A DNA stretch of 33,001 nt from an uncultured Silvanigrella sp. Lineage in GTDB: Bacteria; Bdellovibrionota_B; Oligoflexia; Silvanigrellales; Silvanigrellaceae. This document shows, in pieces, positions 1-7,498 of this stretch. The stretch's first letter is position 1. Each line of letters opens with the position of its first letter. The translations under genes were made by a program, and so were the position numbers. The stretch lies in NCBI GenBank assembly GCA_903932045.1, contig CAIZES010000170.1, positions 1-33,001 on the forward strand, given 5' to 3'. The notes under the pieces were generated by a model, which worked only from the letters and a program-made list of their open reading frames with translations, searched no databases and was not told where the DNA came from.

Positions 1-465
1 AGCGCCCAGTAATTCTTCTTGTGATAAAACTTGTGTGTTTCGGCTTACCAATTCGCCAACCCCATTGCGCATGGCTTCAAGGTTCTGAGAACGGAATGAA
101 ACAAGAAGGTTTTTTAGAACTTTTCGAAAATATCCGAATGAAAGCGTAGTGCTTAAGGCTATTGCCTGCGATAATACGTGATGAGAGCATACGAACCCGA
201 GGCCGGCTGCAAAAATCGGCAAGCCTAATGCAAGTGGCAAAGAGCGAATCAGATCGAAACGAGTTTGAATCGGCGGAAATCTTTTTTTGTATGCGTTGGT
301 AATTTTTCCCATCCACACCACAGGGTGAATGGGAAGAGGAAGTTCTTTAAAAAAAAAGTCAATGAGAAGTGCACCACTTAAAGCTGCAAAACTTACGCCT
401 ATCGAGTGGCTACTTGAGGTGAACAAAGTTGCAAGAATAGAACTTGCAGGATGTTCTTCTGTCAC
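1..465 (-). CDS. cbiB: Adenosylcobinamide-phosphate synthase CbiB/CobD, N-terminal part (cut by window edge)
   Basis: This is an open frame of 155 codons that runs off the left edge, so only the N-terminal half is visible. The GTG start at 465 overlaps the hemB stop by four bases (GTGA) and has a GGAG ribosome site about 10 bases upstream. The family is recognised from an early hydrophobic segment ending in an acidic residue (GALLIDFFFKELP), then IHPVVWMGK, matching the family's HPVxxIG signature, and further on VGELVSRNTQVLSQEELL, matching the conserved VGRDT/S region. CbiB is an integral membrane enzyme that joins the aminopropanol arm to adenosylcobyric acid late in cobalamin synthesis. 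Its position after cobA-hemD and hemB fits a corrinoid branch from precorrin-2. The C-terminal half cannot be checked. The family call rests on motifs read by eye. Confidence 0.8.
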   Translation of the reverse strand, partial: MTEEHPASSILATLFTSSSHSIGVSFAALSGALLIDFFFKELPLPIHPVVWMGKITNAYKKRFPPIQTRFDLIRSLPLALGLPIFAAGLGFVCSHHVLSQAIALSTTLSFGYFRKVLKNLLVSFRSQNLEAMRNGVGELVSRNTQVLSQEELLGA

Positions 466-1442
466 AGGGTGTTCTCCGATGCAAGCCAGCGCGCAACTTC
501 CATTGCGTGATATGTGATAATGATATCTGCTCCAGCGCGTTTTATGGAGGTTAAAATTTCCATCGTGGTTCTTTTTTCGTCAAGATATCCTGCTCCGGAA
601 GCAGCCTTTACCATGCTGTATTCGCCACTCACGTTGTACGCAACAATGGGAAGACTTGTGTTTTGTTTTGCTTGCGAAATAACGTCGAGATAACACAGAG
701 CCGGCTTCACAATTATGAAATCGGCACTCTCGGAAACATCGGCGGCAATTTCTCTCAGAGCCTCTTGTTTGTTTGCAGGGTCCATTTGATAGCCACGCCT
801 GTCGCCAAATTGTGGTGTTGATCCTGCTGCATCGCGAAATGGGCCATAAAATGCAGATGCATATTTGGCTGCGTAGCTCATAATGGGAGTATTCACAAAA
901 CCGGCTTCATCGAGAGTTTTGCGAATAGCAGAAACCCGTCCATCCATCATATCGGAGGGAGCAACAATATCAGCACCAGCTTTTGCATGTGAAAGCGCAA
1001 CTTGAGCGAGTCGTTCAATTGAAGCGTCGTTTTTGAGTTCTCCGTTTTCTTTCAAAAGTCCGCAGTGCCCGTGTGACGTATATTCGCAAAGACAAACATC
1101 GGTGATAACACACAAACTTGGGAACTTTGTTTTCAGAAGACCTGTGGCCTTTTGTACAATTCCATCGTCAGCAAACGCGGATGTGGCGTGCTCATCTTTG
1201 TGCAAAGGTATTCCAAAAAGAATGACTGCAGGAATTTTGAGGTTAACAATTTCTTGTGCAATTTTTGGAAGATCATCTAAAGTGTGCCTGCCCTGACCCG
1301 GCATGGCTGTTATTGCGCTGCTATGCGCTTCTTCGGTGATGAATAAAGGATATACAAAATCGCGAGCGCTAATTTGAGTTTCTCTTACCAGATTTCGAAT
1401 TGATTCAGAATGTCGGGTTCTGTGCCCTCGAAAGAAATTCAT
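462..1442 (-). CDS. hemB: Delta-aminolevulinic acid dehydratase (porphobilinogen synthase)
   Basis: HemB condenses two 5-aminolevulinate molecules to porphobilinogen in the cytoplasm. The 326-aa product has the usual length. The two active-site lysines are visible: K193 in SYAAKYASAFYGPFRDA and K246 (Schiff base) in FIIVKPALCYLD. The catalytic zinc cysteines C117, C119 and C127 lie in DVCLCEYTSHGHCG, so this is a zinc-type enzyme. A start nine codons further upstream is open, but I chose the ATG at 1442 because it overlaps the cobA-hemD stop (ATGA), follows a good ribosome site (GGGAGAC), and gives the family's normal N-terminus. The gene is the middle member of a minus-strand operon, translationally coupled on both sides, with cobA-hemD before it and cbiB after it. 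Confidence 0.97.
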   Translation of the reverse strand: MNFFRGHRTRHSESIRNLVRETQISARDFVYPLFITEEAHSSAITAMPGQGRHTLDDLPKIAQEIVNLKIPAVILFGIPLHKDEHATSAFADDGIVQKATGLLKTKFPSLCVITDVCLCEYTSHGHCGLLKENGELKNDASIERLAQVALSHAKAGADIVAPSDMMDGRVSAIRKTLDEAGFVNTPIMSYAAKYASAFYGPFRDAAGSTPQFGDRRGYQMDPANKQEALREIAADVSESADFIIVKPALCYLDVISQAKQNTSLPIVAYNVSGEYSMVKAASGAGYLDEKRTTMEILTSIKRAGADIIITYHAMEVARWLASENTL

Positions 1443-2920
1443 TTTTTGTCTCCCTTGAAATACTCGCAAATAGCATCAACAAGTGCGGGTGCTGTATATT
1501 CTTTGGCTTCTACTGCAACTTCTAGTCCTGCGTTGCGTGCAGCTGCAGCGGTAATGGGTCCAATGCATGCTACTGGTGAAAGCGCATTTGGTGCATTTTT
1601 TAAGAAGGATTTTACCGTCGATGGACTGGTCAAAATCGTCATGGAAAGAGTTGTCATGTCGGGCAGACAAATGCTCTCATGCAAGGTTTCGTATACAGGA
1701 ATAACAATTGGTATGGCGCCTCTTTCCGTTAGCACTTTGTCTAGGATGTCACGCGATTCTTTAGCCTTAGCAATCACAACACGCTTGCCTTGAATATCTG
1801 GCAGTTCGGCAGCGAACGCATCGCCCACAAAAGCGGAGGGGACAAAATCAACTTTTAAGCCTTTATCGCGGAGTGTTTGTGCAGATGCGGTTCCAATGGC
1901 TCCGAGTTTTGCCTGTCCCAGTGAGCGAATATCTTTACCAATGCTGTCGAGTTGACTGAGTAATGATGGAAGTCCATTTGCTGACGTAAAAAGAATCCAG
2001 TCGGCTTCGGAAAGAATTTGAGGTAAATTTTGTTGTGCGGGAAGGGTTTTTATGGAAATCAATGGACGAGAAATGGCGTGAGCTCCGGCGTCTCGAAGAA
2101 GCTTCAAAATTTCATGTGATTGGTGTTGCGGGCGTGTGACAAGAATTTTGCGACCGGTCAGAGGTAGAGCCTCGCGCCAGGCAAGTTCCTTTCTCAAACT
2201 AACCACATCACCTACAATAATGATGGCTGGAGTTTTTGTATCATTTTGCTTTGCCAGGTCTGCAATGGTTTCAATTGTTCCTTCAATCACCCGCTGTTCT
2301 GATGAGCAGCCTTTTTCAATAATTGCTACAGGTGTGTTTGGTTTTTTTCCGTTTTTTATAAGATTTGTTGCAATTTTATCGATATTCCCGTGACTCATTA
2401 AAAAGACTAGAGTGTCGCTTCCGAGTTGCTCTTTTGTCCAGGGTGCTTCGCTATCTCCACGCCTCATGTGGCCTGTGATAACGGCAAACGACGAGGCTGC
2501 GCGTCTATCTGTCACTGGAATTCCGGCATATTCCGGAACGGCTATTGCCGAAGAGACACCGGGCACAAATTGAAAAGGAATATTTAATGAGCGAAGATGA
2601 GAGCCTTCTTCGCCACCTCTACCAAAAACAAAGGGGTCGCCGCCTTTTAAGCGCACAACGGTTTTTCCCTTAAGAGCATGTTCTGCGAGGAGGTTGTTGA
2701 TTTCGCCCTGTGGCATGGTGTGATTGCAAGATTGTTTGCCAACAAACACGAGTTGTGCATCGGACTTAACATGCGCGAGAATGTCCTCAGACATAAGCTT
2801 GTCGTAAAGCACGACGTCTGCAACATTGAGAATTTCTAAGGCTCGTAATGTGAGGAGGGAGGGGTCGCCCGGTCCAGCGCCAACCAAAAACACCGAACCC
2901 GTTTTTGATTTTTTTTGCAT
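1439..2920 (-). CDS. cobA-hemD: Fused uroporphyrinogen-III C-methyltransferase / uroporphyrinogen-III synthase
   Basis: This 493-aa protein carries two consecutive enzymes. Residues 1 to about 245 are a SUMT (CobA) domain: the SAM loop VGAGPGDPSLLT near residue 13, the substrate motif VRLKGGDPFVFGRGGEE (89-105), then VPGVSSAIAVPEYAGIPVTDR. Residues from about 258 to the end resemble HemD (GRKILVTRPQHQS and a loosely conserved two-lobed domain). HemD closes hydroxymethylbilane to uroporphyrinogen III and CobA methylates it twice to precorrin-2, so the fusion covers adjacent steps at the branch to siroheme and cobalamin. Such fusions are known in several bacterial groups. I chose the ATG at 2920 because GGAAGGA lies six bases upstream; a TTG at 2935 is the alternative. 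The gene heads the operon cobA-hemD, hemB, cbiB and has an operator-like dyad in its promoter. Confidence 0.95.
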   Translation of the reverse strand: MQKKSKTGSVFLVGAGPGDPSLLTLRALEILNVADVVLYDKLMSEDILAHVKSDAQLVFVGKQSCNHTMPQGEINNLLAEHALKGKTVVRLKGGDPFVFGRGGEEGSHLRSLNIPFQFVPGVSSAIAVPEYAGIPVTDRRAASSFAVITGHMRRGDSEAPWTKEQLGSDTLVFLMSHGNIDKIATNLIKNGKKPNTPVAIIEKGCSSEQRVIEGTIETIADLAKQNDTKTPAIIIVGDVVSLRKELAWREALPLTGRKILVTRPQHQSHEILKLLRDAGAHAISRPLISIKTLPAQQNLPQILSEADWILFTSANGLPSLLSQLDSIGKDIRSLGQAKLGAIGTASAQTLRDKGLKVDFVPSAFVGDAFAAELPDIQGKRVVIAKAKESRDILDKVLTERGAIPIVIPVYETLHESICLPDMTTLSMTILTSPSTVKSFLKNAPNALSPVACIGPITAAAARNAGLEVAVEAKEYTAPALVDAICEYFKGDKK

Positions 2921-2974
2921 GTTGCATCCTTCCAATTTGAGGGCTCTCGCAGGGACTTGTCGTTTTCGTTTCCT

Positions 2975-3003
2975 GTCTTAACTAAAGTTTTGGTTAAGGC
3001 CAA
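2975..3003 (-). promoter_or_regulatory. Candidate cobA-hemD promoter with overlapping dyad
   Basis: On the minus strand TTGGCC (3003-2998) and TAAGAC (2980-2975) are separated by exactly 17 bases, a plausible sigma-70 pair 55 bases before the start codon. An inverted repeat, CTTAAC at 2977-2982 and GTTAAG at 2993-2998 (10-base spacer), spans from the -10 to the -35 box, a layout expected of a repressor operator. The same 110-bp region must also hold the promoter of the divergent vWA gene. The pattern is visible in the sequence; function is inferred. Confidence 0.45.
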
Positions 3004-3051
3004 CCGATACGGATAAAAGAAGCGTGTTGCGACGGGTTCTCCGAGGGGGTT

Positions 3052-4299
3052 ATGAGCTCAAAAGAACGGTTTCTGGAAAAACAGTTTATGGATGGCTGCC
3101 GTCTTATCTCTGTTGTCGCTGCTTTGTGCGGATTGGGTTTGTCTTGCAAGCCTTCTGGGTTCTTAGGGGTTTCTCCCGACAAACGAACTCCGTACATACC
3201 CCCAAAGCAGGTGGATACCGTTGCTACGGGTTCTATTCTTTTGAGTTGTGATCCACAGTCGCTAACAGTCATACGCGGAAACACAAATGTCATGGGAGTG
3301 CCTGTTTCGTTTCAAAGCTCGTGCTCCGATTCTGTTGTGACCTCTGATTTTGTTTCGGCAAAGCGTCCCGTAGATATCGTTTTTGTTTTGGACGTCACAA
3401 AGAGTATGCAACCCAATATTGACGCTGTGAAAGCAAATGTTGTTGATTTTGCCAAGCGCATCGGTAGCAAGGGGTGGGACGCTCGTTTTTCTGGAGTCGC
3501 CTATCGCGACCCTCCTGGAAGCACTCCTGGGCACATTGGTGATCCCATGTACGAACTCCTTTATTCTACGGATTTTATGGATGATTCCGCGCTCGAAAAC
3601 GAAATTTCTTCTGGAAAACCGGAGTGGATTGCCGACGATAAGTCCGACAACCAGGAGGGGGGTCAGGCGGCAATCTCTAAGGCGCTTGATATTCTGACTT
3701 CGAGTCGTCGTCCTGATGCTGATGGGGTTATTTTATTTGTTACGGATGCTCCATCATTTGCCGGAAACGATCACTGGAATTTTACGGTGGATTCTTTAGC
3801 CAATAAAATGGCAGTAGTGCCTAAGTTGAAGTTTTACCATTCCACCTTGGCTACGTTTGAAGGAAGCCCCGACGCGCTCAAAAAATATGGGAATCTCTCT
3901 TCTAATATTTTATGGGTTGGGGATAAATCATATAATATTGCGCGCAACCAAATGGAGGCGTTGCGCCTTGCAGCGGGAAAGCAGGGCGCATGGGTGGAAT
4001 TTCCGTTAAGGCAAAGTACTTTTGTTGATACTTTGCCGGCTCAGTTTGAAACGGTTACAAATACTGTCCCAGTGGACTGTCGCGTTTCCGAAGCTAAAAT
4101 TTTGGGACCGACGGGAGCAGTGGTCTTGTTGTATTCAGGTGGTGCCGCTGCGGGTAAAGGAACGTTATCGTTTCAATCGGGTATTATGTCTCCCGGAACC
4201 TATACGTATCAGGAAAAACGCTGTTGTGTGAGGACAGATGCAATGCCTCAGACTTGCGAAAAAACACGGGATAGGCAATCCTCCTTGACCATTCGGTAG
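3052..4299 (+). CDS. Secreted or lipid-anchored von Willebrand factor A domain protein
   Basis: This is a 415-aa protein with an N-terminal hydrophobic segment (residues 18-31) ending at Cys32 in CGLGLSCK. The segment resembles a lipoprotein signal, but the lipobox is poor (G-L-S-C). A vWA domain starts near residue 106: VDIVFVLDVTKSM gives a MIDAS-like D114-x-T116-x-S118, followed by a second acidic strand VILFVTDAP. The vWA fold binds a metal ion and usually mediates protein-protein contacts. The C-terminal part holds several cysteines (KRCCVRTDAM, QTCEK) that could form disulfides outside the cytoplasm. The start is an ATG after GAGGGGG; the ATG at residue 13 would give a more normal signal peptide. 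Forty-two bases separate it from hemL on the same strand, so the two may share a transcript, although nothing in the protein suggests a role in tetrapyrrole synthesis. The ligand is unknown. Confidence 0.8.
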   Translation: MSSKERFLEKQFMDGCRLISVVAALCGLGLSCKPSGFLGVSPDKRTPYIPPKQVDTVATGSILLSCDPQSLTVIRGNTNVMGVPVSFQSSCSDSVVTSDFVSAKRPVDIVFVLDVTKSMQPNIDAVKANVVDFAKRIGSKGWDARFSGVAYRDPPGSTPGHIGDPMYELLYSTDFMDDSALENEISSGKPEWIADDKSDNQEGGQAAISKALDILTSSRRPDADGVILFVTDAPSFAGNDHWNFTVDSLANKMAVVPKLKFYHSTLATFEGSPDALKKYGNLSSNILWVGDKSYNIARNQMEALRLAAGKQGAWVEFPLRQSTFVDTLPAQFETVTNTVPVDCRVSEAKILGPTGAVVLLYSGGAAAGKGTLSFQSGIMSPGTYTYQEKRCCVRTDAMPQTCEKTRDRQSSLTIR

Positions 4300-4341
4300 C
4301 AGAACCTTAGTTTGAACTTCTCACTTTTTGAGGAGTTCATT

Positions 4342-5679
4342 ATGTTGCAGCATTTGCATGAAAAAGATTCTAAAGAGTTTTCCCGTTATCAGTCAGCAGC
4401 GTTGTTTTCTCGTGCACAAGAGGTGATTCCTGGAGGAGTGAATAGCCCTGTTCGTGCGTTTCGGGCTGTGGGTGGAGTGCCGGCATTTATTCGGCGAGGC
4501 GAAGGGTCTCGCGTGTGGGACGAAGATGGTAATTCCTATATTGATTATGTAGGTTCTTGGGGACCTCTTATTTTGGGCCACGCCGCGCCAGCGGTTGTAA
4601 GTGCAATTTGTGAAACAGCGCAAAACGGAACAAGCTTTGGTGCCCCAACGTTGCGCGAAATTGAGCTTGCCGAAACTTTGGTGCGGCACGTACCATGCGC
4701 ACAAATGGCGCGTCTTGTGAGTTCGGGAACCGAGGCGGTTATGACCGCACTGAGACTTGCTCGTGCAGCAACGCAAAGAGATTATGTTTTAAAATTTGAC
4801 GGTGGCTATCATGGTCACAGCGATGGTCTTTTGTCCAAAGCGGGGTCGGGGCTTGCAACAAACGGATTGCCTACGTCGCCCGGTGTGCCTGCGCAGGCTG
4901 CAGCACTTACTATTTCAATCCCATTTAATGATCTTGATGCCCTTTTGCGCGTTGTTGATGTGCGTGGCCACGAAATCGCATGTTTGATTGCCGAGCCCAT
5001 TCCCGCAAATATGGGTGTTGTTTTTCCGCAGGCGGATTACTGGAAAAAAGCACAACGAATTCTGTCCGAAAAAGGAATTTTGCTTATTTTTGATGAGGTC
5101 ATTACAGGGTTTCGTCTTGGTCTTTCCGGGGCGCAAGGTTTGCTTGGAATTGTTCCCGATCTTTGTACATTGGGCAAAATCGTTGGTGGCGGAATGCCAA
5201 TGGGAGCTATTGTGGGCAAACAATCCATTATGTCGTTATTGGCTCCTCGGGGCAGCGTTTATCAGGCTGGAACCTTGAGTGGAAACCCGGTTTCTGTTGC
5301 TGCCGGTTTGGCAACGTTAAGCGAACTGGAACACAGTGTGAAGTATTCGGTATTGGAAATTCGTGCTCAGAAACTATCTGATGGCCTATTAAAATCAGCA
5401 GAAAAGCAGAATGTTCCTTTGATTGTGAACAGAGTTGGTTCCATGCTGACTCCATTTTTCACTGCACATCCTGTGACTGATTTCTCGTCGGCAATGAAAT
5501 GTGACACTGCATCCTATTCGGTATTTTTTCATGCTTGCCTGAATAGTGGCATTATGTTGCCTCCCAGCCAGTTCGAAGCCCTGTTTGTTTCCTGGGCGCA
5601 TAGCGATGCCGATCTCGAAAAAACATTGTCCGTGTTTGATAGAGCGTTGCAACAAGTAGGAGAGAAACAACGTGGATGA
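4342..5679 (+). CDS. hemL: Glutamate-1-semialdehyde 2,1-aminomutase
   Basis: HemL is a PLP enzyme that converts glutamate-1-semialdehyde to 5-aminolevulinate, the second step of the C5 pathway started by HemA. The 445-aa product has family length. Hallmarks are IPGGVNSPVRAF near residue 29, SSGTEAVMTALRLAR (128-142), FDGGYHGHSD, the DEV of the PLP ring contact (251-253) and the Schiff-base lysine K279 in LGKIVGGGMPMGA. The start was placed at the ATG at 4342 because GAGGAG lies six bases before it; an upstream TTG at 4312 is open but lacks such a site. The 3' end overlaps sirC by eight bases. Confidence 0.97.
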   Translation: MLQHLHEKDSKEFSRYQSAALFSRAQEVIPGGVNSPVRAFRAVGGVPAFIRRGEGSRVWDEDGNSYIDYVGSWGPLILGHAAPAVVSAICETAQNGTSFGAPTLREIELAETLVRHVPCAQMARLVSSGTEAVMTALRLARAATQRDYVLKFDGGYHGHSDGLLSKAGSGLATNGLPTSPGVPAQAAALTISIPFNDLDALLRVVDVRGHEIACLIAEPIPANMGVVFPQADYWKKAQRILSEKGILLIFDEVITGFRLGLSGAQGLLGIVPDLCTLGKIVGGGMPMGAIVGKQSIMSLLAPRGSVYQAGTLSGNPVSVAAGLATLSELEHSVKYSVLEIRAQKLSDGLLKSAEKQNVPLIVNRVGSMLTPFFTAHPVTDFSSAMKCDTASYSVFFHACLNSGIMLPPSQFEALFVSWAHSDADLEKTLSVFDRALQQVGEKQRG

Positions 5680-6229
5680 AAGTACGCTTCCGTTCTATCC
5701 GCTGTTTTTAGATTTGAGTGAGAAGTTGTGCGTTGTTGTTGGCTGCGGTTCTGTTGCTCAGCGCAAAATTGCTGCCCTGGCAAAGTGTGGTGCTCGTGTG
5801 ACGGTTATTGCTCCTCATGTGGGGGAGGTTCCTACTTCTGTTGTTGTTCATTTGCGCGAATTTCAGGAATCCGATTTGGATGGGGCATTTTTCTTGGTAG
5901 CCGCAACAAATGATGCCTCATTAAATCATCGTATCGCGCATCTGGCCAAAGCTCGAAACATTCTTGTGAATGATGTCGATTCTGCTGAGTGCTCCAGTGC
6001 ATTGGTTCCTGCTATTTTTCGCTGTGGGGATCTTCTTTCTGTTGCGGTGTCTACGGCAGGAGCAAGTCCCATTCTTGCAAGGATAGTGCGCGATGTTATT
6101 GGGGCTGTTGTCACGCCGGAGTTTGGGAAAGCTGCCGAAGTTTTGGCGTCATTACGAGCGGAATGGAAACCCACTGCTGAAGAGGTTCTCACTCTTCTGA
6201 AACGCATTCGAGAGCAAGAGTCTTATTGA
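5672..6229 (+). CDS. sirC: Precorrin-2 dehydrogenase (siroheme synthase N-terminal domain type)
   Basis: This 185-aa protein corresponds to the NAD-dependent domain of CysG/Met8. The first third reads FYPLFLDLSEKLCVVVGCGSVAQRK: the family's opening strand and a GxGxxAxRK dinucleotide loop. NVLV-type NDVDSAECSSALVPAIF follows, then VSTAGASPILARIVR, the conserved TxGxSPxLAxxLR motif. The enzyme oxidises precorrin-2 to sirohydrochlorin; a separate chelatase would be needed for siroheme, unless this protein also chelates as Met8 does. It has no methyltransferase domain because that activity sits in the fused CobA. GTG is chosen as start, with GGAGAG upstream and an eight-base overlap with hemL, so translation is probably coupled. 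Its stop overlaps the end of the convergent gene at 6223 by seven bases. Confidence 0.9.
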   Translation: MDESTLPFYPLFLDLSEKLCVVVGCGSVAQRKIAALAKCGARVTVIAPHVGEVPTSVVVHLREFQESDLDGAFFLVAATNDASLNHRIAHLAKARNILVNDVDSAECSSALVPAIFRCGDLLSVAVSTAGASPILARIVRDVIGAVVTPEFGKAAEVLASLRAEWKPTAEEVLTLLKRIREQESY

Positions 6230-7335
6230 GGTTCAGGGAACGCATTTTGTGTCGCAATTGAGGCTTTGTAAATCTCTTGTATCTTAGAAAACTCACCAAC
6301 GAATTCTGGCGCATCTTGCATCCACAGGAAGTCGGGACGATCGTCTGACTTCCATGAGCCTCCCAAAATGTTTCCATTTGCATCGAGTTCAACCGAGTAA
6401 AGATAGGTGGCGGAACTCGTGCTATCGGAGGCATCTATCATGTTCCATGCGGCCGAATTTTCCACGGCGTAGTTCATGTGCGTCTCAATATCAATTTCTT
6501 TCACGGTACCGGGTGCTGCTTGCTCTGATGGAGGTCGTTCGCCCAATACTTGTGTCGAAAATCCTGTAATGGGTTGGTTCCAAACTTGCTTTCCGCGTTC
6601 GATGTCGGCAACAAATCCGTTGTGATTTAGGCCAATTTCATTTGCAATGACAACATGAAACGCTCCAGAATTTGTGTCACGGCAGGCTGGGGTATTCTTT
6701 TTTTCGGGGTGCTGGTTGAGGTCGACGTTGCAACGAGTTCCTAGCCAGCGCAGAGGAGTTGTGTTGTACTCAGCGTCCACATAAGTCAGGAGTGCTTTGA
6801 TATCTGAGGAACCGAATGGAATCTCGACATCGTTTGCGCCTTTCAAAAGCACAGGTTTAGGTTCATCAAAATGAAGCGCAGCTGGAGCCCAGCCATGACA
6901 CAAGCCTTCCCATGAAGCATCATTTTTGCTTGTTCTAAGACGTTCAGCTCGCACGGTGGGGTACGTGTAGTTACCCACGTAGATATCGTACTTCTCTGCT
7001 GGAGAAAGCTTTGCCAAATCGGCGGGTCTCATTCCTTTGACTGCATCCAAAGTGGGCGATTCGTAAATAAAATCTAAAGGGTTGCTGTTGTTCCAGCGTG
7101 CCGAAATTCCGCCCCTGTTGCTGGGCCAATAGGTGTCCGACCATGCGGTTTTTGTTGTATGCCCATCAAGGTGTAGTTTTTGGAAATTCCTTTCGTAATG
7201 TCCAAAGCGAATGGGATTGTTGGCAATATTCCACTTTTCCAAAAATCGGGCCGATCGATCTTGAGTGGTGGCAATTCCACAGGCAGAAAAAACAGAAAGT
7301 GCTGGTAGCATAGGCAGCAAAGAATACGATTTCAT
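6223..7335 (-). CDS. Lipoprotein resembling the transglutaminase-elicitor family
   Basis: A 370-aa protein with a lipoprotein signal: a hydrophobic segment then F-S-A-C with Cys19 as the likely lipidated residue. The mature part has features I associate with bacterial relatives of the Phytophthora GP42 transglutaminase-elicitor family: LSPAEKYDIYVGNYTYP (110-126), the Cys-centred WEGLCHGWAPAALHF (C146), IPFGSSDIKALL, and a later His/Asn block with FHVVIANEIG (H227) and FVADIERGKQVWNQP (D244, N253). A Cys-His-Asp/Asn arrangement would suit a papain-fold transamidase or peptidase in the periplasm or outer membrane. The family assignment is from memory of motifs and is not certain; catalysis is untested. 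The gene sits convergent to hemL-sirC and divergent from hemA. A perfect 24-bp palindrome covers its ribosome-binding site. Confidence 0.6.
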   Translation of the reverse strand: MKSYSLLPMLPALSVFSACGIATTQDRSARFLEKWNIANNPIRFGHYERNFQKLHLDGHTTKTAWSDTYWPSNRGGISARWNNSNPLDFIYESPTLDAVKGMRPADLAKLSPAEKYDIYVGNYTYPTVRAERLRTSKNDASWEGLCHGWAPAALHFDEPKPVLLKGANDVEIPFGSSDIKALLTYVDAEYNTTPLRWLGTRCNVDLNQHPEKKNTPACRDTNSGAFHVVIANEIGLNHNGFVADIERGKQVWNQPITGFSTQVLGERPPSEQAAPGTVKEIDIETHMNYAVENSAAWNMIDASDSTSSATYLYSVELDANGNILGGSWKSDDRPDFLWMQDAPEFVGEFSKIQEIYKASIATQNAFPEPQ

Positions 7336-7337
7336 AC

Positions 7338-7361
7338 GTCACCTCCAATATTGGAGGTGAC
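7338..7361 (-). promoter_or_regulatory. Perfect 24-bp palindrome containing the Shine-Dalgarno of the transglutaminase-like gene
   Basis: GTCACCTCCAAT at 7338-7349 is followed directly by its exact reverse complement at 7350-7361. On the minus strand the second arm carries GGAGGTGA, the only ribosome site for the ATG at 7335, and the first arm is its perfect antisense. In mRNA this would fold into a hairpin hiding the Shine-Dalgarno; in DNA it could equally be an operator. Confidence 0.6.
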
Positions 7362-7451
7362 TTTGCACTCATTGTTCTTTTATTCCAATGGTAATTCCTA
7401 AAAAATTGCGACATTAAATCTTGGAAGTGCCTGGAGTCCTCTTGCTTAGGT

Positions 7452-7460
7452 TGCTAGAAT
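7452..7460 (+). promoter_or_regulatory. Possible extended -10 element for hemA
   Basis: TGCTAGAAT matches the TGnTATAAT extended -10 pattern and lies about 40 bases before the hemA start. I see no good -35 box at 17 bases, which extended -10 promoters can lack. The evidence is weak. Confidence 0.3.
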
Positions 7461-7498
7461 AGGGGTATGTCCGTACTCAATGGCAGGAGCGCTAAGCT

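Noticed and set aside
77-316. 79-codon minus-strand frame inside cbiB
   Set aside because: It lies out of frame within the conserved cbiB reading frame and has no family resemblance.
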